In this document: piece after piece, positions 24,416-39,400 of the stretch
How positions within the stretch are numbered: position 1 is the stretch's first letter
Layout: every line of letters begins with the position of its first letter
Source of the DNA: Siphlonurus alternatus
Lineage: Eukaryota; Arthropoda; Insecta; Ephemeroptera; Siphlonuridae
DNA length: 64,000 bases
Assembly: GCA_949825025.1 (NCBI GenBank)
Contig: OX463778.1
Span: 51,732,829-51,796,828 of the forward strand
Direction of reading: 5' to 3'
The notes under the pieces: model-generated
The model's input: the letters and a program-made list of their open reading frames with translations, nothing else
What the model was told of the DNA's origin: nothing
The model's database searches: none
Program-made: the position numbers and the translations under genes

Positions 24416-27400
24416 TTTTTAATACTTCTTATACATTTTAAATTTATATCAAGATAATAGTTACTAAAATATAAAACAGATATTGACTGAAGTGTCACCA
24501 TTATCGAAGTGCAAAAATCTACTCTATCTATCAATAATCACAATCGGATGGATATATTGCATGAAGCACGAAGGACATAATACTTGTGGCATGTACATAT
24601 TATATGTGAATATATAACAACATTCATTCGTAGGTATAGCAAGCGATGACAAGGGCGTGGCTGTGGGACGGAGAGGGAGGAAGGGTTAGCGTATTAATCA
24701 GCGTGAAAAGCCAGCCAGCAGCCATCGTGTCTGCTTACTATACGCCTGCCCTTCCCGCTAGCAACCACTCTCTCATTCCCCAACGCACACGTTATTATGT
24801 AACTCAGTACCACCCCCTCATGCTGACATATAATGACGACGTGACGCGAGCGAGAGACTATATAAGCAAGCAAGCAAAACCCTTGTATATATACATAGGA
24901 ATACGGACAAATTCCCAAGAGTTTAATAACATTATATTTCCCAGCAGTTCAAAATGCCAACAATATAAAAGAGCTTTGGCATTTCATATTATGATGAAAA
25001 CACACATGTCACCTTTATAATAAATATAGGAGGAGAAAAGAAAATCCATGTAGCTTATGAAAGGTTGAAGAGAGGGTAAGAAATACTTTTCAGGTGGACG
25101 TAATAAAGGGGATGATTTGATCTATAAAAAAAAAAAATAAAAATAAAAATAAAATGAACCAACAACAAGCCAAACAAACTCGACCTACACTAGCACAGCA
25201 CTCTAGTTTTTAACACAAATTAAACGGGCTCACGTAAGCATGACACGGGCACTTAATCACTATGTAATTATAATATATTCCCTAAATTTTCAGCATGCTA
25301 AAATAAAAAAATTAACGTAATATATAAAATTTAATTGAAATAATTTAATTATTCAATAAATTAATTAATATTTATGCATTTTTAAATTAGATTTTTCAGA
25401 TGTATTTTTATTTAAAAATCAATTACTCAAGTCCATGCACATTATTCTTGTTATTAACGTCAAGGGCCAGCATTGATCGAGCAAATGTGTAATCTTGATG
25501 TATCAATATTGAAATGCACACCGGTACCACAATGACGACGTATAAAGGAGCTAAAAACGAAGGACAATGCCGGAAATCTGAGAAAGGCTAAAAGGTCTTG
25601 CGCTGGTGCCAGTGGTCTCGAGGCTGGCTCGCGGTGTCGCCGCCAGATAACTGTACTGCAGTCCCTGCAATGTAATAGTAATGAGCTGTTCTTCGCAATT
25701 AGTACTACAATGACAAGCTTTAGTTCTGGGAGTTCACTCTTTGTTGGCTATTGTTATAGGTAACCACAATCCGGTAGGGCTGTCACTGTGGCTGGGCAAA
25801 CGTCACAGGTGACTCAAGAAGTATCATATGACACACTCTTACAACTTGCTTTAAGATACTTTCAGTCGGAAGCAGGTGTAATAACACCTCTCTAAAACTA
25901 GATAGGCTATTTAATATTATTTGATTTGTTTTAAGGTAGAGATAACGTCGAACAGCTGTTCGACGTAATCCCCTTTGATTAACATGTAAACCTTAGCAAA
26001 TTGACAAAAACTCTGAAATTTTTTTGAGAGGCAGATATTAGTGCCTAAAAGCCATAGCAAAAGTTTCAAAAACATTTAACGAGCCGATTTTTTTAAATTA
26101 ATTTTTTAGTTTGGCTCTCCATGGGAAAGCCCTATGCTGAAAATTAAAAAAATTAATTAAAAAAAAATCGGCTCGTTAAATCGTTTTGAAATTTTTTCTA
26201 TGGCTTTTAGGCACTAATATCTGCCTCTCAAAAAAATTTCAGAATTTTTGTCAATTTGCTAAGGTTTACATGTTAATCAAAGGGCATTACGTCGATCAGC
26301 TGTTCGGCGTTATCTCTACCTTAAGCTCTGTAAGATTTTTTTTTTTTTTTTTTTTTACTAGTCTGTTTCATCTGTCTGACTGTGGCCAAAATAACTTTGG
26401 AAGTGTAATATGCTATTATTTTCTTTAACAATTAGCGAAGTACCGCTAGCGTTAGGTAGTTAGAAGTATCTTGAAAATTAGTAAGCGTAACACCAGCTAA
26501 CTTGGCAGTTAGTGCATCCATAATGAGAGACTTTCCACTACACATATGGTGCTTCTGGAGAACAAAGTTTTATTGTCTCCGTCCTGACGAAGTACTGAGT
26601 CTCGTGTGACTCTCACACGCATCTGCACAGACTTGTTTGTACAAGAAAACATGACGTCACATTGCTTTTCTACTGATTCAGCGATCATATATATTATTAA
26701 CCATATCTCTGCATTTTTTTAACACTCTGAACTTCGAAAGTATTAAAAATCGATAAGCATAAAAAATAAAAAGCTGACTAATCAGTTTTTTTTAATCTAA
26801 ATTACACAAGAACGGATAATTTATTATATTTTAAAATTAGATTATATAGTTCATTAAAAGTAAAAACATGGCATTATTAGAATAGATTTCTAGCTGGGTT
26901 GCTTGTGCTCCATTTGGCATGGCAAGGTAATAATAATATTTCTTGTGGCTTTCAGCGTCCACAAAAATGAGATGTGTTGGCTACGACAGAACATGAGTGA
27001 CATCGGGCACAAAGCAACGCTTGAATTAACATAAATTTGTCATGACGTAACACCCGGTTCCAAGCTATATATTATAAAATACATGGAAATCATCTCGCGA
27101 CGAATCTCCATTGTTGACGCTACGACTTTATATAAATCTCACTTTGGACCACACAGCTGTGTAATATCAGCCAGGTATGACACTACTTGTGACGTTACCA
27201 GAACGCATGCAGCAGCATCACGTCTGCAATATGCAGATCGCAGCTCAGGGCTAGACGCTTATGTGTTTGTTTACATGGCGTACACATTTACGCACATTGC
27301 GGCCACATATGAGACAACAGTGAAATTTACATCACGCGCCACATGCGAACGACTCCACCGCAAACACAAACGAAAGACACAATATATCAGCAGAAGAAAA

Positions 27401-30400
27401 TGGCAAAACGTTTAGTAAAAAAAAAAAAAAAAAAAAAATATTTGCTTAAATATTGAAGGATTTTATTAAAAAAGTTTTCTACTATAAAAAATTTTACTGT
27501 TAATTTTAACTCAATACTTTCATGCAGAAAATTTTTCAAGTCTGTGATTCAAGCCAGCCCACCATGCAGAAAAATAACAGGTAAATTCATTATAAAATTA
27601 CAAAGCTATGGCATCTGCTTTATATTATAGTGGAATGTTCTTTAATAGGCCTACTAAAATATCAATAATGAAGAGTCCATACTTTCTTAATTTAAGTTTG
27701 ACAAGTTAGCGATAACATCCGCTCCAAATAACCTGCGTACTTACGTAGTAGTACGGTTTTATAAGCTGACCGTTGGGCCAGGTTTAAACAAGTTACCAAT
27801 ACATGTCGCGCGAGGAGGGGTTGCTAAAACGGGATCTTGAGACCCAATGTGAATTAAATATTTAGTGTTAATAAAAAAAAAAGATGAACGTCCGTATACT
27901 TTTTTTTTTAGAAAATCTGTTCCAATATTTACAGATTTTAGAGCGAGTGACGAGGTCAATATTCTGGGTATGTAAATTTATTTAATTTAAAAACAGCTTT
28001 AAGCCAAATCATGATTACTAAAAGTATAAGGATAATTACACGAAAAAAATCTGTATATAATAACTTAGAAAGCAAAGCATTCCTTCATCATTAAGTACAA
28101 TATTTTTTTATAATGTAGAAAACACTACAGGGGCGATATGATTTTTATGTAGAGCTATAAAAAAAGTTGGATGAGAGGATTTTGAAATAAAAACCTGTCA
28201 ACAAAAGAGTATCATATACATTTTCATCAACTTAATGGTTTTGATGCATTAAATTATAGATCGTAAAAGAAAAGCAGAAGTCATGTTGGAAGTATGTGAA
28301 GGGACGAAAAAAAAAAAAAATAGAAACACTACAAATACACGTTTAAAAAAAGAGAGAAAAACTCGTTCAAATCACTGTGCAACGCCACAAGACACGTAAT
28401 AATCAGGTCATTGCTCTAAGGAAAGATCATAACCGTACCAATTGCTAGGTAATTTTTTTTCACTTTTTCTCCATTTAAACATTTTTTGTGGCAGTACGCG
28501 TTTGCTTGTTATTACGGTTAGACAGAGTTCAGATGCAGGTGTATAGCGCTACAGTTCCTTCAACGCGTGTTCGTCACCAGATATAAGGTTCATTTTGTTA
28601 TAACTAATTATGCCATGTGTGATGTAATAAAAAAAAAATGTTAGTTCGACGGGGGACGGGCCACAACGACGAGCGTACAGCAGTGTCCCGTTAGTGCTTT
28701 GGGCCGACACTCGCTGAGCAAGCAATGCCAAGCACCACGAAGGTTCGGCCACGGGGCGAGCAATGCACTCCTCTCATTCTTGGCTGACGGTTAGGAAAGG
28801 AGGAGCGGCTTTCATTCGACGTGAGATGAGAACCGAATTTCAATCTGCGTATCGTGCGAAGTTTTGAAAATAAATATACCGTGAGAATAATTTGCATTAA
28901 TACTTTTATATATTACACTTCATGGGAGCTACTGTAGAATGGATTTTAGTTAAATCTCATTAGCAGGAGAAATCATGAATAATCTGCACACTAAATTTTC
29001 TTTCTCATATCTCTTCTATAATATTATACCGTTTGTACATCATGCTAAAATTTTATTTTACTTCATGAAAATTATATTATACAATCACGTTTTGTTTCAC
29101 TTTAATACCATCAACACTAAATAAATGTTATTTTAAAATAAAATACTTAAACGAAGTACAGTATATTAACTGAACGTACAGTAATAAATTGTAAACACTC
29201 TTAGATGTTTATTTAAACGAAAAAAGAATCAAGTGACTAAAATAAAAATTTATTTGTAGGTAGCTGGTTGACTCATAGCGTGTGCCAAAAAATTCAACAA
29301 AATTCTTTTGTTAAGAATTTTGTCTAATGATCAAGTATCATATATATTATATATATTTAAATTTTAGTTAAACTTTATTGGTATATGAAAAATAAATATA
29401 TAACGATGCACTTTCATTTATTTTGTGGCATTACGCCAAGTACACGTAGGAGTGATGGGAATTAAACGTGTTTATTATCATCTTATAATGTATAACGTAA
29501 TAGAAATTACAAATTAATTTCGCAATGAAACATGTAATTCGAGACGAGAATTAAAAAGAGAAAAAAAAAAAACACCATCGCGTATATAAAAAAAAAAATA
29601 TCAGAGAAACACATGTTACTAATGAATCATCGCGAGATCTACTTTACGACATTACATAAATTGAAATACTTGTATACGCAGTGCATAAAGTTGCAATTTC
29701 ATTCAAGAATTAATTACCGAGAAAAGAATGCTGCAACATAATAATAAATTCAGAACTTAATCGATATAACCAAAATGTTGGCATCTTCGCCTAAAATATT
29801 AAGTACACAATAAATTTCTAATATTTATATTTTCATGACATTTTAGTTATTTGGTTACCTTAACTTATATATCACAACATAAAGTTGTCATAAGCAAGCT
29901 CAAACCTCATTATAGAACAAGAAAAAAAAATATATAGATATTTTTATCACAGTGGGTTCATTTTTCAACCTAGAGCAAGTTACAAACACAGCTCCCCCCT
30001 TTTTTTTTATGAGCGAGAGGTGTGACTTCAACACATTAACGTTAGAAACAAGTTGATGTCCTCGTCAAAATACAAAAATAAATTTTTAATGCTACATAAA
30101 CAGTAAAGACAACCACAGTGATGTACTGATTATTTAAACTGTTTCACTCCTAGATACTTTCTCTTCGTTTAATTGTTTAAAGAGGAGCAACATGATGGTA
30201 CCTGTGGAGAACCGTGGGTAGGTAGGACTCATAACTTATACACAGCAGTGGTAGTTTGTGCCAGCCACTTTTATCACGCAGCCTCCACATCTGCACGATC
30301 ACGCCAATCTCTTTCTGCATCTAACAACTCGAAGCTGACTTATTAACTGCTTCCGCTCTAATGTACAAGTCATGCAAACGCATCTATTTTTACCTCCTCC

Positions 30401-33400
30401 CAAAACAATTTGGACTTGGAAGTAACAACGTAAGACATGAAATTATATAAATTTTCAAGTTGTTAAGATAAAATTTTGTATGAACTTGCTTTGTATTTAA
30501 GTCATAGTCATAGAGATGAATATGGTAACATAAACAACTTTCTTAATAATGCAGAAAACAAGATTTTTTTACCTACTTCAGTAATCACATCATATAATTT
30601 TTTCGTATAATATCTTGAATTACCGGTATGTCACTTGACATCACTCAAAATATCAAGGATTCCCTCTCTATTCACATTATGTAATTTTTTTTTTGCATCA
30701 AAACAAGAGACAATTTTAATTTGCATAAATTTATGTCAAAACTTCTCACCATCTTTTTAAATATAAACATTTGCCATTTATTCTTATTGGTGTAAACAAA
30801 AACAAAGAATTTACATACTGAAGATATACAAAAACAAACAATTGACATACATAATGACTACCAACTGGTGTTAAAAAATAAGCAATTTGTTTCTCAGGGA
30901 AGTGTCATGTTTTTGCGGTAACTGTGCAGGAGGAAATTTAGTGTAACATGTAAATAATGTCACACATGTTGTGGTTAAAAAAAGTTTCACACGTGATCTT
31001 TGAATATTGAGAGATCGACATTGGGTTCAGTGTTTTCTCACAAGACACTAGAATGTCATCGACTTTCTTCTTAGTCCGCGACTTATAACAGCTGAGTCGC
31101 CGCTCCATGTGTGCATGCAAGTCAACAGTGCACAGCGTGGTATGCGGCACAAAACACAAGTCTTATATGTGCGTATACACATTACGTGTTGACCTGCTTA
31201 GTCGTCAGTGCGTGATTTCAAATCTTACGTCCTCTTTCCTCCACGCACGTTAACTGGTGCAATGTGCATCAAAGTCATCGTATCTGTAGCATATCATACA
31301 GATTTATCTTTATTTTAACTAAATATTTTTTTAAATATAACAGGAAATAGTAGTCTTATCTATAATCTTTTATAAAATTGTGAAAAATAAAACGAATTCG
31401 TACTGATCATCAAGATTGCTATAGAAAAACGCAGTAGTCATAAATTAGATTTTAGAGTAGTTTATACTTTTTGTCTTTTTTACAAAAAAAAAATAGGTCA
31501 TAAGCAATGTAAAGAACAATGGAGTACATTAGTTGAATATGCTTATTAAAAAATTAATATGATGAACATAATTTTTACAAACATAACTGCTTTACCTTAT
31601 TAACATTTCCTTTCAAGAAAAAATTGTATTTCCCTGAGCTAAACAATAATATATCGTGATGTCGATGAGTTGTTCGTTTCCCGTTACTTGGCAAAGTAAG
31701 AATTCTCTCTCTACACGAGGTGCTCCTGGCTAGCTATAGTGCTGTATTAGCTACTACAACAAGCCATTCTCTGTGTAATTATTTAAGAATCGGTGTTAAG
31801 CACGTCGCTGGCTCGCGGGGTCCTCACGTTCTAAACATTTTTTAGTTGTGACTACAGCAACTACTATAGTAATCTAAGGGGTGGGACAAGGTAAAACAAA
31901 AGAGACTGTGGGTCTTGTTATACGATGACCCACCACCAAGATCTAGCCCGCGAGTCTGGGCTCACTCTTTTACTGCTCGTGATGGCATAGCGGCGACCGA
32001 TAGAGACGCCTGTGGTTTATTTGTGTCTCTTGCTAGGACACCACACCACACGTACCAGTCACCACCACCTCACGCGCGCCTTGGCACTCAACTGCACGAA
32101 TCCTCTTCACGTCAACCACCGACGTACGTACGTCCACTCTTAGGACTCCACTAATTACCTTCACTCACTAATACTGAGGCCCACACAAGCACGAACACCG
32201 TAAGGAGTACATTCTCAAGAGACAGCTGAGTGATAATACATATACTACTAAGTATGAATGTTCTTCAAAACATCGTCTTCTTGACTCTATACCAAGATGT
32301 GAGAAAATTACATCACACTAACATTACTGTATACACATAAATATTTATATAGAGCCATCCTAATGTCCTATTAATTATAGTCTAGTCTAGAAGACGCTTT
32401 TGTAATAGATACAATAAGAAATGGTCATTAAAAGTTAAAATAGTCTCTTGGTCTTGTAGATTGTTTCTTTTGTTTGCTGAGTAAATGACGCCAAACTAAA
32501 ACTCAGAGTTTGTAATAGATCCAAATAATACATTAAAGAATGAGGAAATTGTGTCGTTAAGGATAATGCTATATTTTGTTTTCTATCAAGTACGAAAGAT
32601 GTTATAGAAATTAATTGTTATTTGACCTTCATAATAAATTGCTATTTTATACTCTAAATTAATTTTTCTACGTGAGAAAATTAAATGAAAGCGTCAAAAA
32701 GTATGTTTGATGGAAATACTGGGAGTTAATTAGGTTTAAGACTATAGATTGCTTTTTATATAGCGTTTCTCATTGACGTCTTCTTTTTATAAAGTTTCTT
32801 CATTACTTTTAATTGAATTAAAAAATTTTATCAACACATGCAATGATCGCAGTATCCTAAAACTTTCCAAAGGGATATAAAATAAAAAGGAAGAAAAAAA
32901 AAAAAAAAAGCAAATTTTAAAAATAATATTTATTATAGTCTAAAGCACCCACATGACTTAAAATTTATAAACGTTGACATTTTAACCTAAAGTGTCAACG
33001 TTTTATTAAGGCGTTGACGAGTATGTGACTGCATTCCTATAGTTTCTATCTCCACCGCAGAGTAGATTGAGACGACAGACGACAAATAAAGATAAATTTA
33101 TATGCCGATGATTTGATTAATTTGGTCCTGAAAGCTTTGCCTGCCGCTTGTTTATAGTTAATTATGTCCAATCACATCGTCCAAGCAACCACACGTGCTG
33201 CCAAGCTGGGCCTAATGTCCACAACAAGCAGAGACTGATCGTTCTACACAGAATCCTACACGCTAATTTGTTGCAGCCGACTTAAATCTCACCTTTTCGT
33301 CTACGGATTAACCCGTTTTTCTAGCAAGATTAATTTTTGACTCAGCTGTTCTGCATGTAAATTTTTAAAAATTATTTATTTCTTTTTTTTTTTTAACAAG

Positions 33401-36400
33401 CAAAATATTACATTATAATGGTTATTAAAAATAAAACGTAATTATATTGTTGAGAAAAACAATGCTTGAAAAAAATACTATAGAAGGAAGCTGAAGGGGA
33501 AAAAAAAATAAGAAACATTACGCTTGGGCTCAATGCTGTTTAAAGTTTAAACTGTTTTTAAACGTGAAAAATGTATTATTAAAACGTTAAAACCTGCATA
33601 ACATAAATCAAATGACACAGCAGATATGGTGATTGTATTGAGCTATAAACAAAAAGGACCTCCCTGTGCGTAAATCGTATGAAAGTATCATGTATAAAAT
33701 ATTGCTTTAAAAATTACGCAGCGTGTATTATATTAAAATCTGGTCCATTTTATAACATTTCAATTATTTACAAAATATTGATAATTTTTTTATTAAAACT
33801 TAAACATGAAAAATACTTTCATGGAAATATTTATTTCAGTGTCAGCATCATATCCTTGCTTATCGACCAAAGGAAGGAAAGTTTATAATCAGTAACCACA
33901 AGAGCGATACACAGGACGTTACAGAACTATATACTTTATAAAATTAACTGTGGCTGTTATAATCTCGATGTCGCACTAGCGAGAGTGCGGTATGACATAT
34001 TTTCTGCTCTCCAGCACTTTATCTTGCATATATACTGGCTGGCCTTCTGGTGCTACTTTTTGTGCAATGTTAGCGTTCATATCGGAAGTTTAGCTCGATG
34101 TTTGCTTGCACTCTCTGGTTCAAACTTCCTCCAGAGCTGACCACTTCCTTATACTAGCTCATGTTGTATATTTAACACCCCTATCCTTTCCTTCTAAACA
34201 CACTAACCAACCAACAACATACATCAGTATATGGTGCTATCGCGTCGCTCAAATTTCCGTCCTAAAGACCAAACCATCTAACAGACGCTTACATAATATC
34301 ACGATCACATTTTTTTGTCTCATTTGTTTGTCAGGAAAAAACTATGACACACACACACACAACCTACCTTCACGGACAAAAAATTTAGCAAACGGTTAGT
34401 AAGATTTTACTAACAAAAGGCGGGTCGAATCTCACTAAGACAGTAGCTGTGTAAAAATTTAATTTTTGAGTTTGCTAAATTTTGTATACTGAAAAGTAGC
34501 TAAAATTTACTAACTTTTGCAGTAAAATATTACACTAATGATGACGTAGAAGTTAAAAATGTGGTGCGTAGTAAAATTTTACGGCATGTTGGTAAAATGG
34601 AAGGTCAGTAACTTGGTAAAATTTAACTGGCAGTGCTAGTAAAATTGTTCTTCCTTTTACTGCAGGATTTTACTAACTAAATGTTGGTAATTTTTTGCAT
34701 GCCAAAGGCTTTTAAATTTTACATACTTTTAATTGTAACTAAATATCTACCGCCTATATGCAAAGATGAGGTCAAACTTTAAGTCCGGATTAACTTTGTT
34801 GCTTTCTATTGATGCAACAATAAAAATCAACAAAGTAATCCGGACTTAAAGTTTGACCTCATCTTTGCAAATCAGTGGTAGAAATTTAGTAACAAATAAG
34901 TATGTAAAATTTAAAACCGACTCTTTGCGTAAAAAATATTTTCACTTAATAGAGCTAATGTTAAAAATTATGTTTTTTTTTTATTACTACTACTTATTGT
35001 CATGTATTGATCACATGATCACACACACAAATCACAAGAAATTTGTATTAAAAATAAATATTTGATATCCTGCTTTAACATAATCATCGAGTGCTAATAA
35101 GTTAATTAAAATTACAAATTATTAAGGACGGGAACACTTTTATAATAATTACAAAAAAAAATTTAAGATATTAAGTTAATGCATTTATTGGCTGATGAAA
35201 ACTCAGATTTACAAAAAAATGAAGTTTGAATTAAAATCACTTTAAATAATAAAATTTTATAATCCGTGTAAGTCTTTTGAAACAATTAAAACGATGACTG
35301 CCGTATCTCCAGTACAGTACCCAGTGTAGAGAAGAATGTCCCCGCGAGGGTACCGTACGTGAGTCAGTCGTGGGTCGTGGATGCCGTGTGGGTCAATCAG
35401 TGGGCGAGGGTCGGTTACTGATATGTGTGGACGCCGTGGATAGTTCGCTGTAAGGTGATAGTGCGATCTAGGTCTGCGGTTGGCAACAGAAAGGACTCAT
35501 CCCTCATCGCGATGTCACACCAAACCGCGCATCGTTGTCCTGCAAACATGATAATAATTAGACTCGGTACAATTAATGCAATGAACGTTACATTACCCAA
35601 CAATAATTTTGATTTGGTACACTCTACTTTTGTAGCCCTATATAAATATTTTCGTACTCTGACGTGCGTTTACAAGTTACAATTACGTTCACATGACGCT
35701 GTTTAATACGGATCCGTACACAACAGGTATTGTGTGATATAGTGCATGTTTTTCTTATGAGGCGTTGTCAACGGATATGTATTAAACACCGTCATGTGAA
35801 CGTAGTAGTGAATTTTGCAATATACAAACTTGCAATACAAATCTCCTGTGACAAATTAAAGTAACTAAACAGAAATAACAAAGAAATTCTACAAAAATTG
35901 TAATGATCGACTGTATGTACATTGCATACTTCTAAAACACAAGAAAAATCAACAAATTATCATATTTGCTTACCTTATAATATAATCAGCTTGATGATCA
36001 TAGTCATTTATCGATAATTTGCTTATTCCTGGGGTACTTGGAGCACTTTTAATTAGATATATTTCAGCACAGAAAGTTTTTGCAACCAGTTTGCTCAAAT
36101 CGCACAAGCCAAATGAAGAATCCCAACGGTTTTTTTGAAAACAGGATGTTGTAGTTTGCAAAATTTTACCACGTATGGTAAGATTTTACAATTCAGTTAT
36201 GTTCTTTTTACAACGTTTAACGTGCTAGCGCTAACGTGCTGTGGACGTTGTAAACATTAGCTACTTATAAATATCAAATTTTTACCAACATTCGCGATTA
36301 ACAATTTAAGGCATTACAACATGCTAGCACCAACTTGCGAACATTGTAGGTTTTAGCTACTACGTAGTAAACTTTTACTAACATTTGATAGTAACATTTT

Positions 36401-39400
36401 ATGAAGTTATAATATGCTAGCGCTAACTTGCGAACATTGTAAATATCACTTACAAAATGGTAAACTTTTACCAAGTATTTTTTACAATGCTGAGATTGTA
36501 AATTTTGCAAAGCCCGTAGTAAAAATTTACAAGATTTGCTGTACTATTCAACAAAAAGATTGTAAGTGTATTTCTTACCAAGTTTGCCTAGTAAAATTTT
36601 TTGTCCGTGTACTTATCAAAACAGACGTCGTGCCTTATCCTCAAATACTGTATGAAACGTATACTAAAAAAATGTGACTACGGAGAGACCATGCAGCCAT
36701 TAAAATTAAATGAAATTATCAGCTGATAGAATTAAAACAGATGACACTTTTTTTTTTTAAATGTGAAAGGAGTTTAACATTTTTTGCACTCTGTGCATCT
36801 AAGAGAAAAAAAATATTTTATAAACCCAGAAAAAATTGATGATATTACCAGTTAAGAAGAGACATCAGTGCAATTAAATTAGGATATTAGAAGAAAAAAG
36901 CATGACCGCTGCATTGTATAAAATATTAGTGAAACTTTGACGAATCGAGTTAAAAAAAAAATAGCTCAACATAGAGACAATAACTATTGAGAATTTGAAG
37001 TAATAAATAAAAAAAATACCAATGAATGATACGGTAATAAATCGAGTTTACCTTAGTAACAAGATTTTGCGCACAATTTCTAACACGTCTCTCAAGTCAC
37101 CCATGGTAACGAGTTCATTAATTAAACCACGTTGTATTACTAATGATCAGTCAAGAAACTCAAGTCTACCACTAATTAAAGTAATCAAATTAGTGCGTCG
37201 CTCTCAATTGTGAAACATCAGGAGCTGTACTGTACACAGCACTTTATAAAAGTGTTTAATAAAAACTAATCAATATTTGTTGTATAAATAAATATAGCTA
37301 CAAGGAACATACACATTCTTGAAAATTTACGTTAACTTGTTATAAAAAAAAATATATAATTATGAAGTCAGATCAAAATTCAAGCAAAATAAAGACCAAA
37401 CTTCATATATTACTATGAGAAGTCGAGTATGAGGATCGTTCGTGCTTATTGAAGCGAATTTTAGGCTTGAAGTGCAGTGAGCCAGCAGAGAGACAAGCTC
37501 AGAGTGAGGAGACTGCTGAGTTACAAACCACTGAACATTTGAGCACCCTATTATGTGAGTCACCCAACGTCACCATTTCTATAAGAAGGAAACAAATTCT
37601 GCTCGCTGTAAGGGCAACATAGGGGGGGTTTGTTTTAGTGTTAGCTGTTGGGGAGGACGTGCCTGCCCCGCCGGTGTCGGTCGATTACAACGCGAGCGAG
37701 ATGATGACGCTCATCAAGCGCGGGGTGACAAGAGTTCTTACTGGAGAATGTGCGTGCAAGAACCAACTGTACGTATATATATATATGTCTTGCTCCCTGC
37801 TGCTTGCTTGCCTCTCAACAATCATGAGTGGGAGGGTGGATGACAACTCTTGTTACGTTAACAATCTACCCCCCCTCCCCTTCCTCCACCTAACTCTTAA
37901 GTCGAACAGGAGTGAAGAAACATTGCCGCAAGGGTGCTGCCATCATAATATAAAAAAACGACGTCTGGATTAAACTACCTGCTAATAGCACTAATCAACA
38001 TCGTATCTGGATATCCTATAAACATATTATGACAGCATTTTAAAGTATATGTATAACAACGTATGGGAGGTAATGGAAGTTAGAATTGACTGCAAGTACG
38101 AGGAGAGTACGGTACGTTTAGAGGAAATCGATAACTGTCTCGGCTTATATTTTGGCAACTGCAAGAGCATATTGATAGCTACCAACGATAAAATATCCGA
38201 TTACATTATACGTATGTAATCTGAAAATTCCGTACATAATATTGACTTTTATGAATAATTTTCTCGCATCACCGACATAATTAGCTATACATTATTATGC
38301 AAATAGAGACATGCGCACTGAAGACAACAAAAAAAAGGGTGTTTTTTTTTTTCCATTTGGGTAGCTATATTTCTTGGAAGTAATTAAAACGCACCAATAA
38401 ATTTAATTGATCCACTCGAACTCTTACATATACTCTATAACGGTATCGCTAGCAAATTGTTATATTAATGTTTCTATTTTATAACTTCGTTAACTAATTT
38501 AATTAAAACATGTAAAATTTAGCTAATTAACCAAATTTAAAAGGTGTGGCATTAACATTATAATGATTGACAGAACAATCAGAATAGATGATGCATAAAA
38601 TTAAAATACTCTTGAGGTTTAACTAAAATAGCGATCTCCTTTTGCATTACGTAATTTTGGGGGTGAGATGTCAACAGACACAACTTGAGGGCTACAACTC
38701 ACCACAGCTTCCTTCAGCTCCTTGGCACACAATGGACCTAACCACTGATGTAGATTAATGAAACGTTTCGGTAGGAGCTTCATTGAGTTTGAGCTCCTCG
38801 TAGGAGATATTGGCTCCAGAACTACCATAATGACACTACTACATTAGCCAAAACAACCACTATTTTTTTCATATACAGGTACACAACAAAAAATAATTAT
38901 CAAACTTTTTTAATTAAATTAAATCACACACACAAATAGTATCAATTAAGTGTGTATTACACGCATTGTCACACTAATCAAAATTGTTATTATTATAAAT
39001 CACAGACACAAATCACCTGATTTGCATTATGAAACAAAAAAAAAAAAATCACAGATAATGTCAATTATAACACAATGTTAATTTGTTATACTGAAGGCAT
39101 TATCGAGAAATCACGCGGGTACGAGAGAAGAGCGATCGCCACGTGAATGCTCCTCGTGCCGCGCGGGTACTGACTGAGAGAAGAAGCGAGGAGGGCTGCG
39201 GGCTAGCAGGAGGAGGTTCGCCGACTGCTAGCGAGTAGAACCGTGGGATAGCGGAGGGGAAACCAAGAGAGCGACGAAGAAAGAAAAGTGCTCTCTGCTG
39301 CCTCCTGTTCTTGTTGGTCGGCGCCTGGTTGCCTATGCTCGCTCTGTAGGCACGATGACCACAAACCGTAGCCACAAAGAAACAGCCTCTTGTGTATATA

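Larger units (their letters stand above)
34371..36609. mobile_element. DNA transposon remnant with CACGGAC termini, 2.24 kb
   Basis: Terminal inverted repeats CACGGACAAAAAATTT at 34371 and its complement ending at 36609. Both subterminal regions are packed with [16 protein letters not shown] motifs in both orientations. The right end has a roughly 95 bp tandem repeat (GCTAGC-centred, at 36224, 36323 and 36416). Two smaller palindromes lie inside, at 34710-34916 and 35684-35804. Termini beginning CAC are seen in CACTA/Chapaev/Transib-type elements, but no clear target duplication and no transposase were found. Probably non-autonomous and composite. Confidence 0.75.

Noticed and set aside
24646..25020. 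124-codon plus-strand open frame
   Set aside because: It spans a GC-rich promoter-like block and TATA motif, with no protein-family signature; likely chance.
27083..27415. 110-codon plus-strand open frame before an A run
   Set aside because: It looks at first like a processed retrocopy, but there is no target duplication and no recognisable protein.
34419..34431. GGGTCGAATCTC resembling a tRNA B box
   Set aside because: No A box or cloverleaf fits around it and it lies inside a transposon end.
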